Shown here piece by piece: positions 1-14,288 of a stretch of 64,000 nt of DNA. Source of the DNA: Isoetes taiwanensis (Eukaryota > Streptophyta > Lycopodiopsida > Isoetales > Isoetaceae); assembly GCA_021234155.1 (NCBI GenBank), contig JAJEKV010000006.1, forward strand, positions 14,896,902 through 14,960,901. The letters run 5' to 3'. Positions within the stretch are counted from its first letter, which is position 1, and each line of letters starts with the position of its first letter. Both the position numbers and the translations under genes were made by a program. The notes under the pieces were generated by a model. It ran no database searches and had not been told where the DNA came from. It saw nothing but the letters and a program-made list of their open reading frames with translations.

Positions 1-69
1 TTCAAAATATGTGCAACATCAAGCTAAACTTCTGAACTAAATCAGCAAATACTTAGTTGAGTTACGTAC

Positions 70-1215
70 CTGATAAAAGATGACCATGAATTTTAGCAAA
101 GCTTCCATGTCAAACCAGATATTATTATTTTGATTCAAGCCAATGATGTCACATTCATTGTTCTTATTCTTTGTATTTGCTTTCTGGCTGATTGGAGCAC
201 CTGATTCAATTGAATGTATTCCACCCAAAATATTGTTAACAGTAAGATTTCTTCTCTTTCTAACACACTCCACAGTGTACGGACGAGGCACAACCACTTT
301 TTTTATCCCCATGTATTTTAGAGCATCTTGGAATGACCTGAACAAACTTCTATATCCCTCTCTACTAATGCCAGATGTATCGCATTTAGCTTGGACTTCG
401 TCTGCATCGATTTTAGAGGAGACTTCCTTTAAAACCATTTCTATTACACTTCTTCTTAGAGAGACATTCATTGGGTCATTCAACATAGATAAAATCTCTT
501 CCTTGGTTGCAATGTTCCTCACAAGCTTTCCTATGTTGCTCCTCACTCCCTTCTTCTCCTTTTTTGTGTTGAGCACTCTATTCATGGCATAAATTCTTCT
601 TCGTGCTGCTCCACAAGTTGGATTCAATGCCTCAATTGGTTTTGACTTCCTGTTCCTCTCTCTTCTACCTAAAGGTGTCTTCTTTAAACGTTGCAGCCTT
701 TTCTCCAAAATCTTCACTTTGGCTTGAGCTGAATTGTAGTTGCTTGTTAAGGTTTTCAGCTCTTTGTTTGTTTGATTCATGACAAAATTCCTCAATACAC
801 AATCTTGATGCATATGCAAAGTTTCTTTCTCAAGCTTTTTTATACTATTCATCAGTTGCTTTTTCTCTTCTGTCACTATGTGCATCTGCTCCTCTCTCTC
901 CTTAATAATTCTCTCTTTGTCTTGCAATCTAGAACACAATTGTTGTATGTAGTTCATCATGTTTTCGCAATATCCTAACAAACCAGATTTGCCTTCACAC
1001 ATAAATTTTATGAGGCCTGTCACAGAGTTGAAATCAGGAAACCGACCTGTCATAGGATCTCTTGGATATATATCTCCTTTTGCCCAAATATCTGCATGCT
1101 TTGCACCCATAATCCTCAGAAGATTTTCATCCAATTTAGGCTTTGATCCACCTTGTCTCCTAGACCAGCTTGGTGCATACTCTTTAGATGGCAAAGACAC
1201 TCGAATATCTGCCAT
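70..1215 (-). CDS. Exon 1 of an unrecognised coiled-coil protein (partial, runs off window)
   Basis: An open frame of 382 codons starts at the ATG at 1215 and ends at a strong splice donor (CAG|GTACGT) whose last exon base is 70, so the gene continues leftward beyond the window. Residues about 85-178 are rich in charged heptad-like sequence (repeated K/E/Q/L) and should form a coiled coil. Residues about 178-195 are very basic (RRERNRKSK), a possible nuclear localisation or nucleic-acid contact. The C-terminal half contains a stretch SREGYRSLFRSFQDALKYMG followed by a PRPY segment, which could be a small DNA-binding or adaptor domain. I do not recognise the family. The layout (coiled coil, basic patch, small helical domain) would suit a transposon-encoded protein as well as a host gene. 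The frame is undamaged and the donor is good, which argues for a recent or working gene. Confidence 0.6.
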
Positions 1216-4207
1216 TGTTAATCTGCTTTAGAACAAAGAATGCAATCAAGATGCTCGATGCAAAATCCCCTCTCAAGGAATCGAACCTTGAAATTACCAT
1301 GGAGGGAAGAAAATGGCGCCATTCAATCCCGTTGAACTTCTAATTATGATAATTTCAAAAGAATTTTAGAGCCAAAAGAACGGATTTCATGGAGGACCGA
1401 TCTCTACCTTTGCACCGAGTTCATTTTTTTGTTTGATCGATAGTCACAGGCATGATACACTATAGAATTAAAAGAAAGTCATGGGTGCCCGTAAAACATA
1501 GAAGCCGACAAGACGAAGTTGAATTAATAAGATTTTTATGACCTAGATATTGTTTGGTGCAATTAATTCATGGTTGATAAGGTTGTTGAGTAGGGTTGGT
1601 AAGTTGTTGAGTGGTTGTTACGTGAGAGCATGATGACATGGAATGACTAGCAATCTGATGTGGCATTTTTCTTAAGAGGACAAAACTAGATCTCATTCTG
1701 CCTCTAATGAGCATACGATAGTGCAATTATTTTTCATTATCTGGAAGTTATAAGATCTGCATTTGTGGGCTCATTTCTTCAATCATAATTTATGCTTAAT
1801 TTTGAAAAGCTTGTATTCTTCAGAATAGGAGAGGTCTGTGGCTGCCCTACATGTATTAGTAAAGTTTTGATTATTCTACTATGGATTTTGACAAGTTCGT
1901 TATTGAAGAAGAAGAAAAAGGACAGTCCATAGATTATGATTTTGAAAGATCTAAGATAGTGACTTTGCTTAAAGAATATGCTGAGGTATATAAATTGTCT
2001 TTATATTGTTCACGCATTTCCATTTGAGGGAAAAAAATAACATTGTTTTCGCTGTCACATAAGGAGCAAATTCTTTGATGTGTAACGTACTTGTGGACTA
2101 TCAGAAAAGCATGTTCCGCTAGAGGATTGTGCTAGAAATGAACTATCTGAAGAGGTATGTGCTGCCATGTTGTGGTAGCATAGAAGAGCATGGCACATGT
2201 TGATATACTTACGCCTGCATATTGACTTGAGCACAGAAATACAAGCACTATTGATTTGAAGAATTCATATCCCTAGAGATCAGAAGTGGATACTTGCTTG
2301 AAGACCAAGGTGAAGACATTCATGAAAGATCACACAAGCATGCAAGGAAAGGAGATTCAAGCAAAGCAATTTGAAGTTTGGAAGACCTCTTGAGTTGACT
2401 TGGTATGTGATTTACTTTGAGTTCTTGGCATGAATACTATTTCACATGATCCATTTCTAAAGCCCATCACCTTTTCTCCTATGCAAAATATCCCTCTTGC
2501 CTCAAATTCCATGCCTTACCTTCATATCCCATAGCAAATTTGGCAAAAAAAACCTTTTTTCTAGTCAAAACAAGTCATCCATACACCATTCACACTTCAC
2601 ACATCCATCATGCCACCACCATCTTGAAAAAGAAAAAATTCTATTCAATTTGGCCTCTCCCATGATCTAGGGTCAAATTCTCTCTCTAAAAGTCAAAATG
2701 GAGAGAGGAAGTGCAAAAATTCCAAAGGGAATCAAGAAAGGTCAAACAATCAACTTATTGCATAAAGGTTGCAATTTCATATGCATTAGTACCAAATTGA
2801 TCCATGTCACCACTCAAAAGTTGCCAAATCACCATCCACATCATCACCATTGCCATGTCATCACATACACATGTCACCCTTCATGAGAATTTATTCTTTC
2901 ATAATTTGACCTAAGTAAAGTTAGACTCTTGAATGGGCACGTCATCATGCCACATCATCATTAGTGACTCCACATCATCACACACGTGTCATCATTTCCA
3001 TCTCATCAAAAGTTTTGACTAGAAAGAAGATGTTTTGCCAACTTGTTTGACACCTCGTCATCTGATGTTGCCATGTCACACTCCATTAGCCAACTCACCA
3101 TAATTATTTGCCACTGCATCATATTTTGCCCTATTTTGAACTAAAAAAGCCAAATATTCCTTATGCAAAAAGGATTCCTCCACGTCATAGAGCATCAAGA
3201 AAGATTCTATTTGCAACAAAAGAATTTTCAAAAAGGACCTCATATTGACCTTCTTTTTTAAATTCTTGGGAATCGTACCAAGGTTCATGAATTAAAATTT
3301 TTTTCCTATCCCCCCCCGGGGGGCAAGTCACTCATCCCATCCAGTCTCCCCCTGCCACGTGGTACCTCCAGGCATATGTGCTGGCAACGGGCCAGGCATC
3401 ACGTGGAGATAGCGTGATGATTAATAAGACACGTCAGATAAGTCCTTATATACCCGGTCTGACTTCGTGAAGAATGCCTGTGGGATAAATCATGAAATTT
3501 TCTCAAGAATCCTAAACCTTTGTCGTGCCAAGATCCGGCTGTTTGCCCGAGATTAACCACCAAATCATTGTGAAATACCTTCGGATCTGCTTGTACTATA
3601 CCAAGAACCACATAATTAAACTAAAAGACAAGACTACAAGCCAAGTTTGCCAAGGATGGGTCGGAACAAAGCAAAAAGGGAAAATGATCACAGAGAAACT
3701 TGGAGGGCTTTGGGGCGCATGATTCAATCGAGATCTCTCTCCTAGAGACCGGTTTGAATGATTGTAGCTTGAATTTTACCTTCCTTGCCTCAGGATCGAT
3801 GGATTACCTGATGCAAATTGATTTCTTGATATTCTGAAGATGAATTTGATCCTGTACCCAAGACCTTAGAGCTTGGGAACCTGTTTGATGACTGTGTGAT
3901 TTCGATCTGAATGAAAATCCGATCCTTGGTGTAACTATTGAGTATATTTTGCTAATCAATTTTTTTTGAACAAGGTAAAACGAAGAGGTAAACTTATATT
4001 CGAGGGTAATCTATTCATAAAGGAGACACTGACAATTCATATCTAACTTCAGTCTTGTGTTCCAGAGCAAGGTCCAAGACATATGTAGATTAAAAGGCAT
4101 TTTACATTCAATCGTCTGAGCATAAAATAGATCTAGTGGTAATAGATATAGTATGTGCATTTATAGAAGTTAGCTCATATAAGAGAAAGCATAAGAGCTA
4201 GAAGAAG
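1216..4207. other. Intergenic, no gene recognised
   Basis: About 3 kb of AT-rich sequence with no convincing coding region. It holds many CATCATCACA/CACGTGTCATCA-like runs near 2860-3060, a C/G run that is a small palindrome at 3311-3325, and a TATATA-containing stretch near 3445. I see no transposon ends. Confidence 0.5.
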
Positions 4208-7204
<2,997 letters not shown>

Positions 7205-8225
7205 TGTTGATTATTTCGCCTTCTAGACCATCAGGTCCATATGGCAATTTGATACATCATAAAAATTTTCAACACTTTTTCAAGTATGAGAGATGTACTC
7301 ATCATGAGTACACTCCAGCTCTCACTCACTCTCATATTCATCATACATCTCTAATAGTGATTTATAATTCTTAATGCTGGCTGTCCTTACTTCTAATACC
7401 TATTAAGTAGCATCCTATGATGTCTGCTGGAAGCGCAAAAAAGGCACTTAATGAGATACCTTCTTGTATCTTATATCTTCGTCTTATGCTCTGATATGCT
7501 GGGCAATGTAGAATTAAATGTTCTTCATTCTCGATTTCATCCGACCCGCAGACTTTGCACACTCTGAGTTGTCTGGGGAGTTTCCCCCATCTTCCTACCT
7601 CCACCCCTAAGTGATGGGAGCTCAATCGCATCCTGCATATCACATGTCTTTTGTGATAAGATATCCTTTCAGGCAAGTGTGGTGCTTCTGCTAAACCAAT
7701 ATTGATGTTTTCCTTATAGAACAGCATTTTTGTGCCTGGATTCAACCACATCTTATGTTGCACATGTATCTGTATCCATGCTCTTATATGGTCAATGTCC
7801 ACTGGCATGTGCGTTATGTCTATTCCCCATTTGTTTAGCCATTTCTTTATACTCATATACCAGCCTTTATGTTCACTTTGTTGTTTAGCTAATGTAGGTA
7901 GCTGCTCTGTTCCTAAGCCATGTATCTTTCGCACATATTTGAGTGTTTGCACCAAAGCTTCAACTTCCATCATGCCTGCTTCTGCTAGCAGCATAGGATA
8001 TGGCGTTTGCATTTTAGCACCCAATTCGCTGAGAAGAAATTTCTTTTGAATTTTTTCTACTCTCTTCCACATATCTTGAGATAGGCCTGGTGCCCATGCT
8101 TCGCACCCATATAGTACTACGGCCCGCACAAATGAGGTGTATAACATTTTTTTGAGCTTCCAAGCAACTATGTGTGCTTTTCTGCATTTTTTCTGCATGC
8201 CATACAGCCCACCATCAACTTTTTT
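7205..8225 (-). mobile_element. LINE-B: 5'-truncated LINE, middle of a three-element tandem
   Basis: This is the 3' third of a LINE of the same family as LINE-A, in the same orientation. It begins after the RT catalytic core at the (GA)n tail of LINE-C (8226) and ends with the hairpin motif near 7225 and the microsatellite tail at 7033-7204. Confidence 0.85.
7371..8198 (-). pseudogene. LINE-B ORF2 C-terminal part, frame open but 5'-truncated
   Basis: The 275-codon open frame covers the RT thumb and C-terminal domain: VVLYGCEAWAPGL, KVEKIQKKFL-like and RMRLSSHHL segments, then a complete CCHC-type zinc finger in CKVCG...EEHLILHCPAY near residue 215-240. It corresponds to the most damaged part of LINE-A and gives the intact version of that region. 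The catalytic core is missing because the element is truncated, so it cannot function alone. The frame is unbroken, which suggests a younger insertion than LINE-A or LINE-C. Confidence 0.8.
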
Positions 8226-8248
8226 AGAGAGAGAGAGAGAGAGAGAGA
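8226..8248. repeat. (AG)n microsatellite: 3' tail of LINE-C
   Basis: A short pure AG run next to three GAAAT-type units at 8249-8264. On the minus strand it is the CATTT/(CT)n tail of LINE-C, abutting the 5' end of LINE-B. Confidence 0.9.
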
Positions 8249-8304
8249 TGAAATGAAATGAAATCTATTATTCTGTCTTCGAGACCACCAGGTCTATGAG
8301 ACGT

Positions 8305-9552
8305 TTACAAGTTACACTCAAAATTATAAAACAAGTCATCCAGTGCGTCTTCTGAGAGTAACACACTGGGCTCCTCTATCACAATCTCTCGTACCTTCTG
8401 ATTTTTCAAACAAGCATCTCTATGTTTAAGAATGTCAATAATATATCCCCCAATAGATGCCCCTGGGTACTGAAAGAACTCCTCAAAGGAGGTAGCACTG
8501 ATCCCGTGTATGACTCTTAAGTCTGAATAAGCACGGCAACAAAGTAAGATATGAGCCTCATCCTCCACCACACCGTCACTACACAAGTTACAGTGTCTAA
8601 GATCATGAGTGATGTCTGCCCATCTCCCTACCTCCACACCAAGATGGTGCGAGCTTAACCGGATCCTCGCAATTGCCTATGCTTCATAGATATGGGTTCA
8701 CTAAGATACTGCGCTGCCTTCAATGTGGGATTCATCTGAGGCCGATAGTACTCTTTCTTCACAGCTGGCGTACTCCATGTCTTAGTGAGAACACTCTTCC
8801 GAACCCATCCCTCAATATCTTCCTAATTCATCTGCAATTCGTGAATATCCATCCCCCATTTCACCAGCCATCTACTAATATCCGCATACCAACCTTTGTC
8901 ACTACTCTCTGCTGCAGCAATTCTTGGCAAGCTATCCCTGGGCATATCATATAAAACCTTATGCAGATAACGTAAGGTTTTGCAAAGAGCTTCAGCTTCA
9001 AGGGGTATCGTCCCGCACTCTCCTAACATCATATCATATGGCGTTTGCATTTTAGTGCCCAGTTCCGTGTGAAAAAATTTCTTTTGTATTTTTTCCACCT
9101 TTTTCCACCCATCATTAGCGAGGCCTGGCCCCCAGGCTTCACAACCATACAGTATAACCGTTTGTACCAATACTTTAAAGAGCATGCGTTTCATTTCAAA
9201 GTTCCAAATGTCAGCATTCACACACCTTCTCTGCATTGCATATAGTGCCTTTAAGCCCGCACTCACTCTATGTTCGACCGCCTGATTCCAATTCGGACCT
9301 TTGTCTACAGTCAAACCCAGATACTTATAGCTTTCAACGACCTCAACTTGCTTACCCTTGTAAAGTAGCCGCACATGATCTGTTTTATTCGCTCCAAAAA
9401 CAATAGCCTTAGTCTTTTCCAGATTCACCTGCATACTTTTAGCATCACAAAAACCGGCAAGCACATCCAAATGTCTTTGCATCCCCTGTATACTCCGAGA
9501 TAGCAACACAATATCATCAGCATATAGCAAGAGCATAAGTACATACCCATGT
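8305..9552 (-). pseudogene. LINE-C ORF2 C-terminal half, frameshifted
   Basis: 8823-9536 reads LLLYADDIVLLSRS (motif C), the YKYLGL motif, an LYGCEAWGPGL segment and QTPYDMML. The frame is lost between about 8820 and 8640. It resumes at 8305-8637 with GRWADI and a zinc finger CNLC...EDEAHILLCCRAY. Each segment aligns in order with LINE-A and LINE-B. The N-terminal RT and endonuclease are absent. Confidence 0.8.
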
Positions 9553-10895
9553 TAGCCCTTGCTGTTAGTGTCAATATTCATTCCGGCAGTCCATCGCCGG
9601 CTTCAACAGGTTTTGCTTTCCTTTTTTTTTTTTTTTTTTTGTGTGGCACTAACGATTGGTCTGTTTTGCACCATTGGAAGTTTCGTGGGATGCCTGTGCA
9701 AAAACTTAAGGGCCCTTGATCTGCGAATATTCCCCAGATCAATGGTCTAGAATACGAAATATAAACTTCCCATATAAGGATCAGAAATCACTAATATTCA
9801 TCTATGGTCTGTGTTATATTCCTATAATAAATATTTCTTATTGGTTTGGTTCAAGCTTTGTCCTATGGATTCTTGCTGTCTTTTCTTAATTTTGCAAGGT
9901 CTCTGCTTATAATTTAGAACATTTTAAGCCCTTTTTGCTCAGGGTTGTTAACGATAAAAACAATTCAATTCAATTCAATTCAATTTATATGTGATTTTAT
10001 TTAGATCTAACTGTATTCACATCTATCTAGATTGTTTATATTAGGGATCAAAAAAATGGGGGGCTTGATCTTAGCAACTGAAATATAAAACAAAACGCAA
10101 TTTATTGGCATCCAAATTTAAACATATTACATATTAGCTCTTGCTTGAAGAAGTGTCGATATTCTAGATCCTTAAATTTTTTTTAGACTTAGAGGAAATA
10201 AGATAAATTTCTATTGTCAGATCAATATTTCAATTTAGAATTATTGTATTGTAACCATGTTTGTTTGAACGACCATTTAAAAATAATCATGGATTGTTTG
10301 CTTCTTGCCATTGTGGTTTTGCATGGAATTTTCTTGCACTACTTTCTTACCACAACATTGAAGACTTCTTCACTCATTCAGCCTATCTTACTCTTTTTAT
10401 CTAAATTGCATAGACAATGTCCTACTACACGTCTTATTTGCAGGTCCATGTAGTCTTGCTTTTATTGCGAGAAGAGGTAAGGGTTTTAAGCCTGATATTC
10501 ACATTCATCATAGAATTCGTGTGCATCTAGCTGCATCTGCTTTTAAGGATGGAAAATTTACCAAAATATCCCTATATTCTGCAAAAATTATTAAATTACC
10601 CCTAGAAATGGGGTGTTTGGCTAAAATGGCAATAACTTCTTTGAGACTGATCAAACATGAAAGTGGCATTCACAAAACCTATATATGATAATGAGTTATA
10701 TCCAACAGCAGTAGAATCATCTAAAATAGAATTGGAATCTTTAAGTTATGGTGCTTTAAATTTGGGTTTCATTTAGAATATAGTTCTTAGTAGTTATAAA
10801 TAGAGGGGTATACGCTAAGCGTGAACTGGAGGTTTGACAATTAGAGATAGCAGTCTTCAATGAGGGTACGTAGTGTAAAATATGGATGCATAAAG
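9553..10895. other. Intergenic; poly(T) run and a pentanucleotide repeat only
   Basis: No gene seen. A pure T19 run lies at 9622-9640 and could be the poly(A) tail of a minus-strand retrocopy, although I find no body for it. An (AATTC)n microsatellite of five units lies at 9961-9985. Confidence 0.5.
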
Positions 10896-11149
10896 GGTCT
10901 ATAATAGGAGCTAAAAACATGCCAAGCATGAATTATACTAATAGGAGCTAGAAACACACCAATCGCAAATTATACTAACTTAGCTTTAAATTCACGCCAA
11001 GCCTGGTCTATAATAGAAGCTAGAAACACGCCAAGTGTGAATTATACTAATTTAGCTTCAAATTCACGCCAAGCATGGTCTATAATAGGAGCTAGAAACA
11101 CGCCAAGCGTGAATTATACTAGTTTAGCTTTAAATTCACGCCAATCGTG
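10896..11149. repeat. 72-bp tandem repeat carrying GCGTGAATT / AATTCACGC inverted halves
   Basis: Units starting GGTCTATAATAGGAGC begin at about 10896 (diverged), 11005 and 11077, so the period is 72 bases. Each unit contains ACGCCAAGCGTGAATT and, about 25 bases on, AATTCACGCC, so each unit can fold into a hairpin. The same palindrome family returns at 12380-12532 and 14100-14206. Confidence 0.85.
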
Positions 11150-11198
11150 ATCTCATGTTCAGAAAAGTATGCTAAATCATGTTCATCTTCTTTTGCAG

Positions 11199-12323
11199 TG
11201 CCAAAGAGGAAGAAAACCCCTAATAATTCGGGGTCTATTCATGGTAAAAAGCCAAGGGTAGACGACCCAGATGTAATACCATATGATCTCACCTTAGATG
11301 ATGAAGGGTATATTCTTATCGCAACCACTGGCCCTGCATCCCTGAAGAGGAAATGGACGAGGGTGCCGAGTGATACGTTGACCTCGCCAAGACAATTGGC
11401 AAGCTCGACTTAACGCTCTTCTCGAGGAAAAAGGAAGCAGACAAGATGACCAAACAAGGGATCCTAATCTCTTGTGAGGAAGAGAACGACACCAACTGCA
11501 AATTGCAAATTGCTCTTGGAGATGACACATAAGCAGAAGAAAGATCTGGTCAGACTTACTCATTGTAGAGCTACTGCATACAAAGATACTTTCATGAAGA
11601 CAGATGTGAACTGTGAGACATGTGTTAAGTATGGCTGGCCCACTAATGTAGCAGTTACACCAATATCTATTTGCCACGGGGTTATAGCCGTGCATAGAGG
11701 CATGTTCAATAAACCGACACCAAGTCACTACTTGCAGCAGGCTAGAGAATTAGCTAACTTGAAAGCTTCTAGGAGGGTCCTAAATCTAGGGAGGGATATT
11801 CAACCTGCGGTTGTCGAAGGCATAGAGGCTTCCGGGTTTGAGAATGAACAGGACCGGGTGGCGCAGCTAGAGGACATGAACAAGCTGAATAGTACTCTGA
11901 CCATTATTCATGTTGTCTTAAGACAACTTTTCAGCTCAATGTGAAGCGCCTCCTCCGTTCACCAAGCTCCATCCAGCACATGCTATGGGGATTGTTCAGA
12001 GCATGGTTAGTAATCTAGATCAAATGCCTATGCCAGCAGATGTGTTACCTTGGGAATCGATCACGAACAAGCCCTGTTGTGTGGTCGAATGCCGAGGAAT
12101 TCCTAGAAAATGATGATATTAAATTCGTCATCATCAACGGGCAGCATTCCGTTGAGGCACAAAAGGCCCTCATCAGGTAAGCAGAACAAACAGGCCAAAC
12201 CATGTTCTACAATCACTATGCATATAGAAGGTGTCGACTCTTGGATGCCAATACTTCACCTGCAGATATGACTGAGATTAGTGCAACTTTAAACGAAATG
12301 GCAAAGACGTTTCTATACAAAAG
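11199..12323 (+). pseudogene. Decayed gene with an N-G-Q-H motif, possibly ParB/DGQHR-like
   Basis: A good acceptor (polypyrimidine then TTTTGCAG) precedes 11199. The coding-like track starts with a basic PKRKK segment and KKPRVDD (possible nuclear signals), then YDLTLDDEGYILIATTG. It shifts frame near 11400, runs through 11530-11940 (YGWPTNVAVTPISICHG, then an acidic helical stretch), shifts again near 11940-12080, and reads EEFLENDDIKFVIINGQHSV followed by EAQKALI, an in-frame TAA at 12178-12180, and a conserved-looking tail ending at a possible donor (AAAAG|GTAATT). NGQHSVEA resembles the D-G-Q-H-R core of DGQHR/ParB-Srx-fold proteins, with Ser in place of Arg; that link is tentative. At least two frameshifts and one stop make it dead. 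Palindrome arrays of one family lie on both sides. It may be the coding part of a mobile element. Confidence 0.5.
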
Positions 12324-12379
12324 GTAATTAACTACAGTAGGATGTTATCATTTTGATATTCAGTCATGTTTTAAATCAT

Positions 12380-12532
12380 TTTAATTCACGCCAGGCGTGC
12401 TTTTAAATCAATTAAACACGCATGGCATGAATTCCGTTAATTAATTCATGCCAGGCGTGTTTAATTGATTTAAAAGCACGCCTGACGTGAATTGCGTTAA
12501 TTAATTCAATTTAATTCACGCCAGGCGTGCTT
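12380..12532. repeat. Cluster of CACGCCAGGCGTG palindromes in a longer inverted repeat
   Basis: Four copies of a near-perfect palindrome of the form TTCACGCCAGGCGTGCTTT occur here, separated by TTAATTAATT and TTTAAATCAATT spacers that are themselves inverted around about 12440. The block follows the NGQH pseudogene by some 60 bases and matches the palindromes in the 10896-11149 array. Confidence 0.8.
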
Positions 12533-12638
12533 TCTACACAGCATAAAAAGCAGGGTTTCATTATATCGGGAAAATAATGGGATTTTGAGAATTTCGAGTA
12601 CACCTGCTTCAGGCCCACCATAAGCAAAAAGTGGTACT

Positions 12639-12716
12639 GGTTCACTTTAATTTGAAATTTTGTCCCGCCCACCATTGGTTCACTTTAATTTGAAATTTTT
12701 GTCCCGCCCACCATGG
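12639..12716. repeat. Two-copy 38-bp tandem repeat
   Basis: The segment GGTTCACTTTAATTTGAAAT plus TTTGTCCCGCCCACCAT occurs twice in succession with one-base length difference. Confidence 0.8.
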
Positions 12717-12799
12717 GTGGGAATCAGGTGCATCAAAACCTTTCTTTTCCAAAAAATATCCAATTTAGGGCATTAGCGACCTGCGGCCTGCGAGTTCTC

Positions 12800-13080
12800 C
12801 GGCGTGAGCAGATAGTGTTGCCATAGCCAGGGTTTTCTGGAGTGTTCATCGCCATAGCCACAGGGCTCATCGCCGGATCTCATCGCCATAGCCACAGGGC
12901 TTCCAGATTTCAAGGACATCTGCAGCGGCCATATCCAAGGCCGAGTCTCAAGGCCATAGCCAGGGTTTCTTCGCCATAGCCAAGGGCCGGACCTCATCAC
13001 CATAGCCACAGAGCTTCATTTCAGGGACATCTGCAGCAGCCATAGCCAGGGCCAGATCTGAATGCCATAGCCAAGGCTTC
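12800..13080. repeat. Irregular GCCATAGCC minisatellite
   Basis: The core CATCGCCATAGCCACAGGGC and variants (GCCATAGCCAGGG, GCCATAGCCAAGG) recur about ten times with irregular spacing, together with a repeated GGACATCTGCAGC(A/G)GCCAT block. Open frames across it are by-products of the repeat. Confidence 0.75.
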
Positions 13081-13506
13081 GCATCTCACGCATTTCTGCT
13101 TTTGGGTTTTCTTATATTGTTTTCCAGTTCTTATATTAACTGAAGCATATGCATGGCAGAGCTAATCCCTGATATGCTGCTTCAAATCCGTGATATGTTG
13201 CCTTCAAAAGTGTGATATGCTCTTACAGACAAAAGTTTTCTTCTATTCTATTGTAAAATGTCAGGGAAACAAGGATTTTCTTATCCAGTTACCCGTGAGT
13301 TCAAAGATTCAGGCTTCTACTGTGAAATGTCAAAGAAATAGGGGATTTTCTGATCTAGTTAACAGTGAGTTCAAAGAATTCATCTTGTTTTTTTTTTTTT
13401 TTTTTTATGAATTCATCTGCTTCTTACAATCTGATTGTAAACAGGCTCTGCGTATTTTTCCGTGCATTTATCTTACAAGCTTTAATGTTTGAAGGTTTAT
13501 GCTCCA

Positions 13507-13690
13507 CGAAATCGCAATGGTCAAGCAAATTGCCACAAATGATTCTCGTTGAGCGTAAATCCAGTATACACTGCCATAATTTTGCTGAAGCAAATCGCCA
13601 TAGCGATTCTGTTGAGCAGAAATCCAGGTACACAGCCATAATGTTGCTGGAGCAAATCGCCACAGCGATTCTTTTGAGCAGAAACAAATT
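13507..13690. repeat. About 65-bp tandem repeat with an AATCGCCATAGCGATT hairpin
   Basis: Three units of about 65 bases each include the palindrome AATCGCC(A/T)(T/C)AGCGATT and GTTGAGCAGAAATCCAG. Related single copies of the same palindrome lie at about 13846 (GATCGCAATGGCGATC) and 13952 (ATCGCGGTAGCGAT). It is a second palindrome family, distinct from the CACGCC one. A T18 run lies just upstream (13388-13406). Confidence 0.8.
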
Positions 13691-14099
13691 GTTATTTGAT
13701 GGCTTTTTTTCGTCAGACTGTATTTTTTCTTAAGGACTTTCAATACTGACAAACAAAGTTGCTTTAAGATGTATATAAAATAAAAATGTTATTTTGTCTT
13801 TGGGTGCTTATTTTGCACCCATGTTTTGTTTTAAAAGATCGCAATGGCGATCTTTGGGAGCTCACCGTGTGCAATATATATGTCATAACACATGCCATTT
13901 ATTATGAATATGCCTTAAAAAAACAAATATTTTGGTCGTGTAGGTGCAAATACATCGCGGTAGCGATTTGTGCAACCTTTTTAACATGTTTTTGGGTCAC
14001 CAATATGGTCCCCATGAAGAACTTTTTGCGTTTTATATGGCCATTGCAACCTATTTGGAGGTCAACGAGAATTCCAAATTTCTCTAACTAATGAAATCA

Positions 14100-14206
14100 T
14101 GCTTTAAAGCGCGCCTGGTGCGAATTGCTTTGATTTAAAAGCACACCTGGCATGAATTGCGTTAATAGCTTAATTCGTTTCACGCAAGACGTGCTTTCTG
14201 TGTTGA
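14100..14206. repeat. Diverged direct copy of the 12450-12532 palindrome block
   Basis: The order TTGATTTAAAAGCAC, CCTGGC, ATGAATTGCGTTAAT, TTCACGC, CGTGCTTTCT matches 12458-12535 in the same orientation. The two copies bracket the GCCATAGCC and AATCGC repeats. Confidence 0.75.
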
Positions 14207-14288
14207 TCAATTTACTAAGATTTGGGCAATGGTGGGCCGAAAAAGAGGGAAGATTTTTTATTTCGATAGCAATATCAGCGCACACTTT

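Larger units (their letters stand above)
8226..9552 (-). mobile_element. LINE-C: 5'-truncated LINE, upstream member of the tandem
   Basis: This third member of the family starts just before the RT YADD motif near 9552 and ends at the hairpin motif near 8283-8300 plus the CATTT/(CT)n tail. Orientation is the same as LINE-A and LINE-B. Confidence 0.8.

Noticed and set aside
1268-1300. Possible tRNA gene on the minus strand (CAAGG-TTCGATT-CCTTG forms a T-arm)
   Set aside because: No matching 5' acceptor strand, D-arm or anticodon arm could be found upstream. Chance or a tRNA-derived scrap.
9622-9640. Poly(T) run as the tail of a processed pseudogene
   Set aside because: No coding sequence or target duplication next to it could be recognised.
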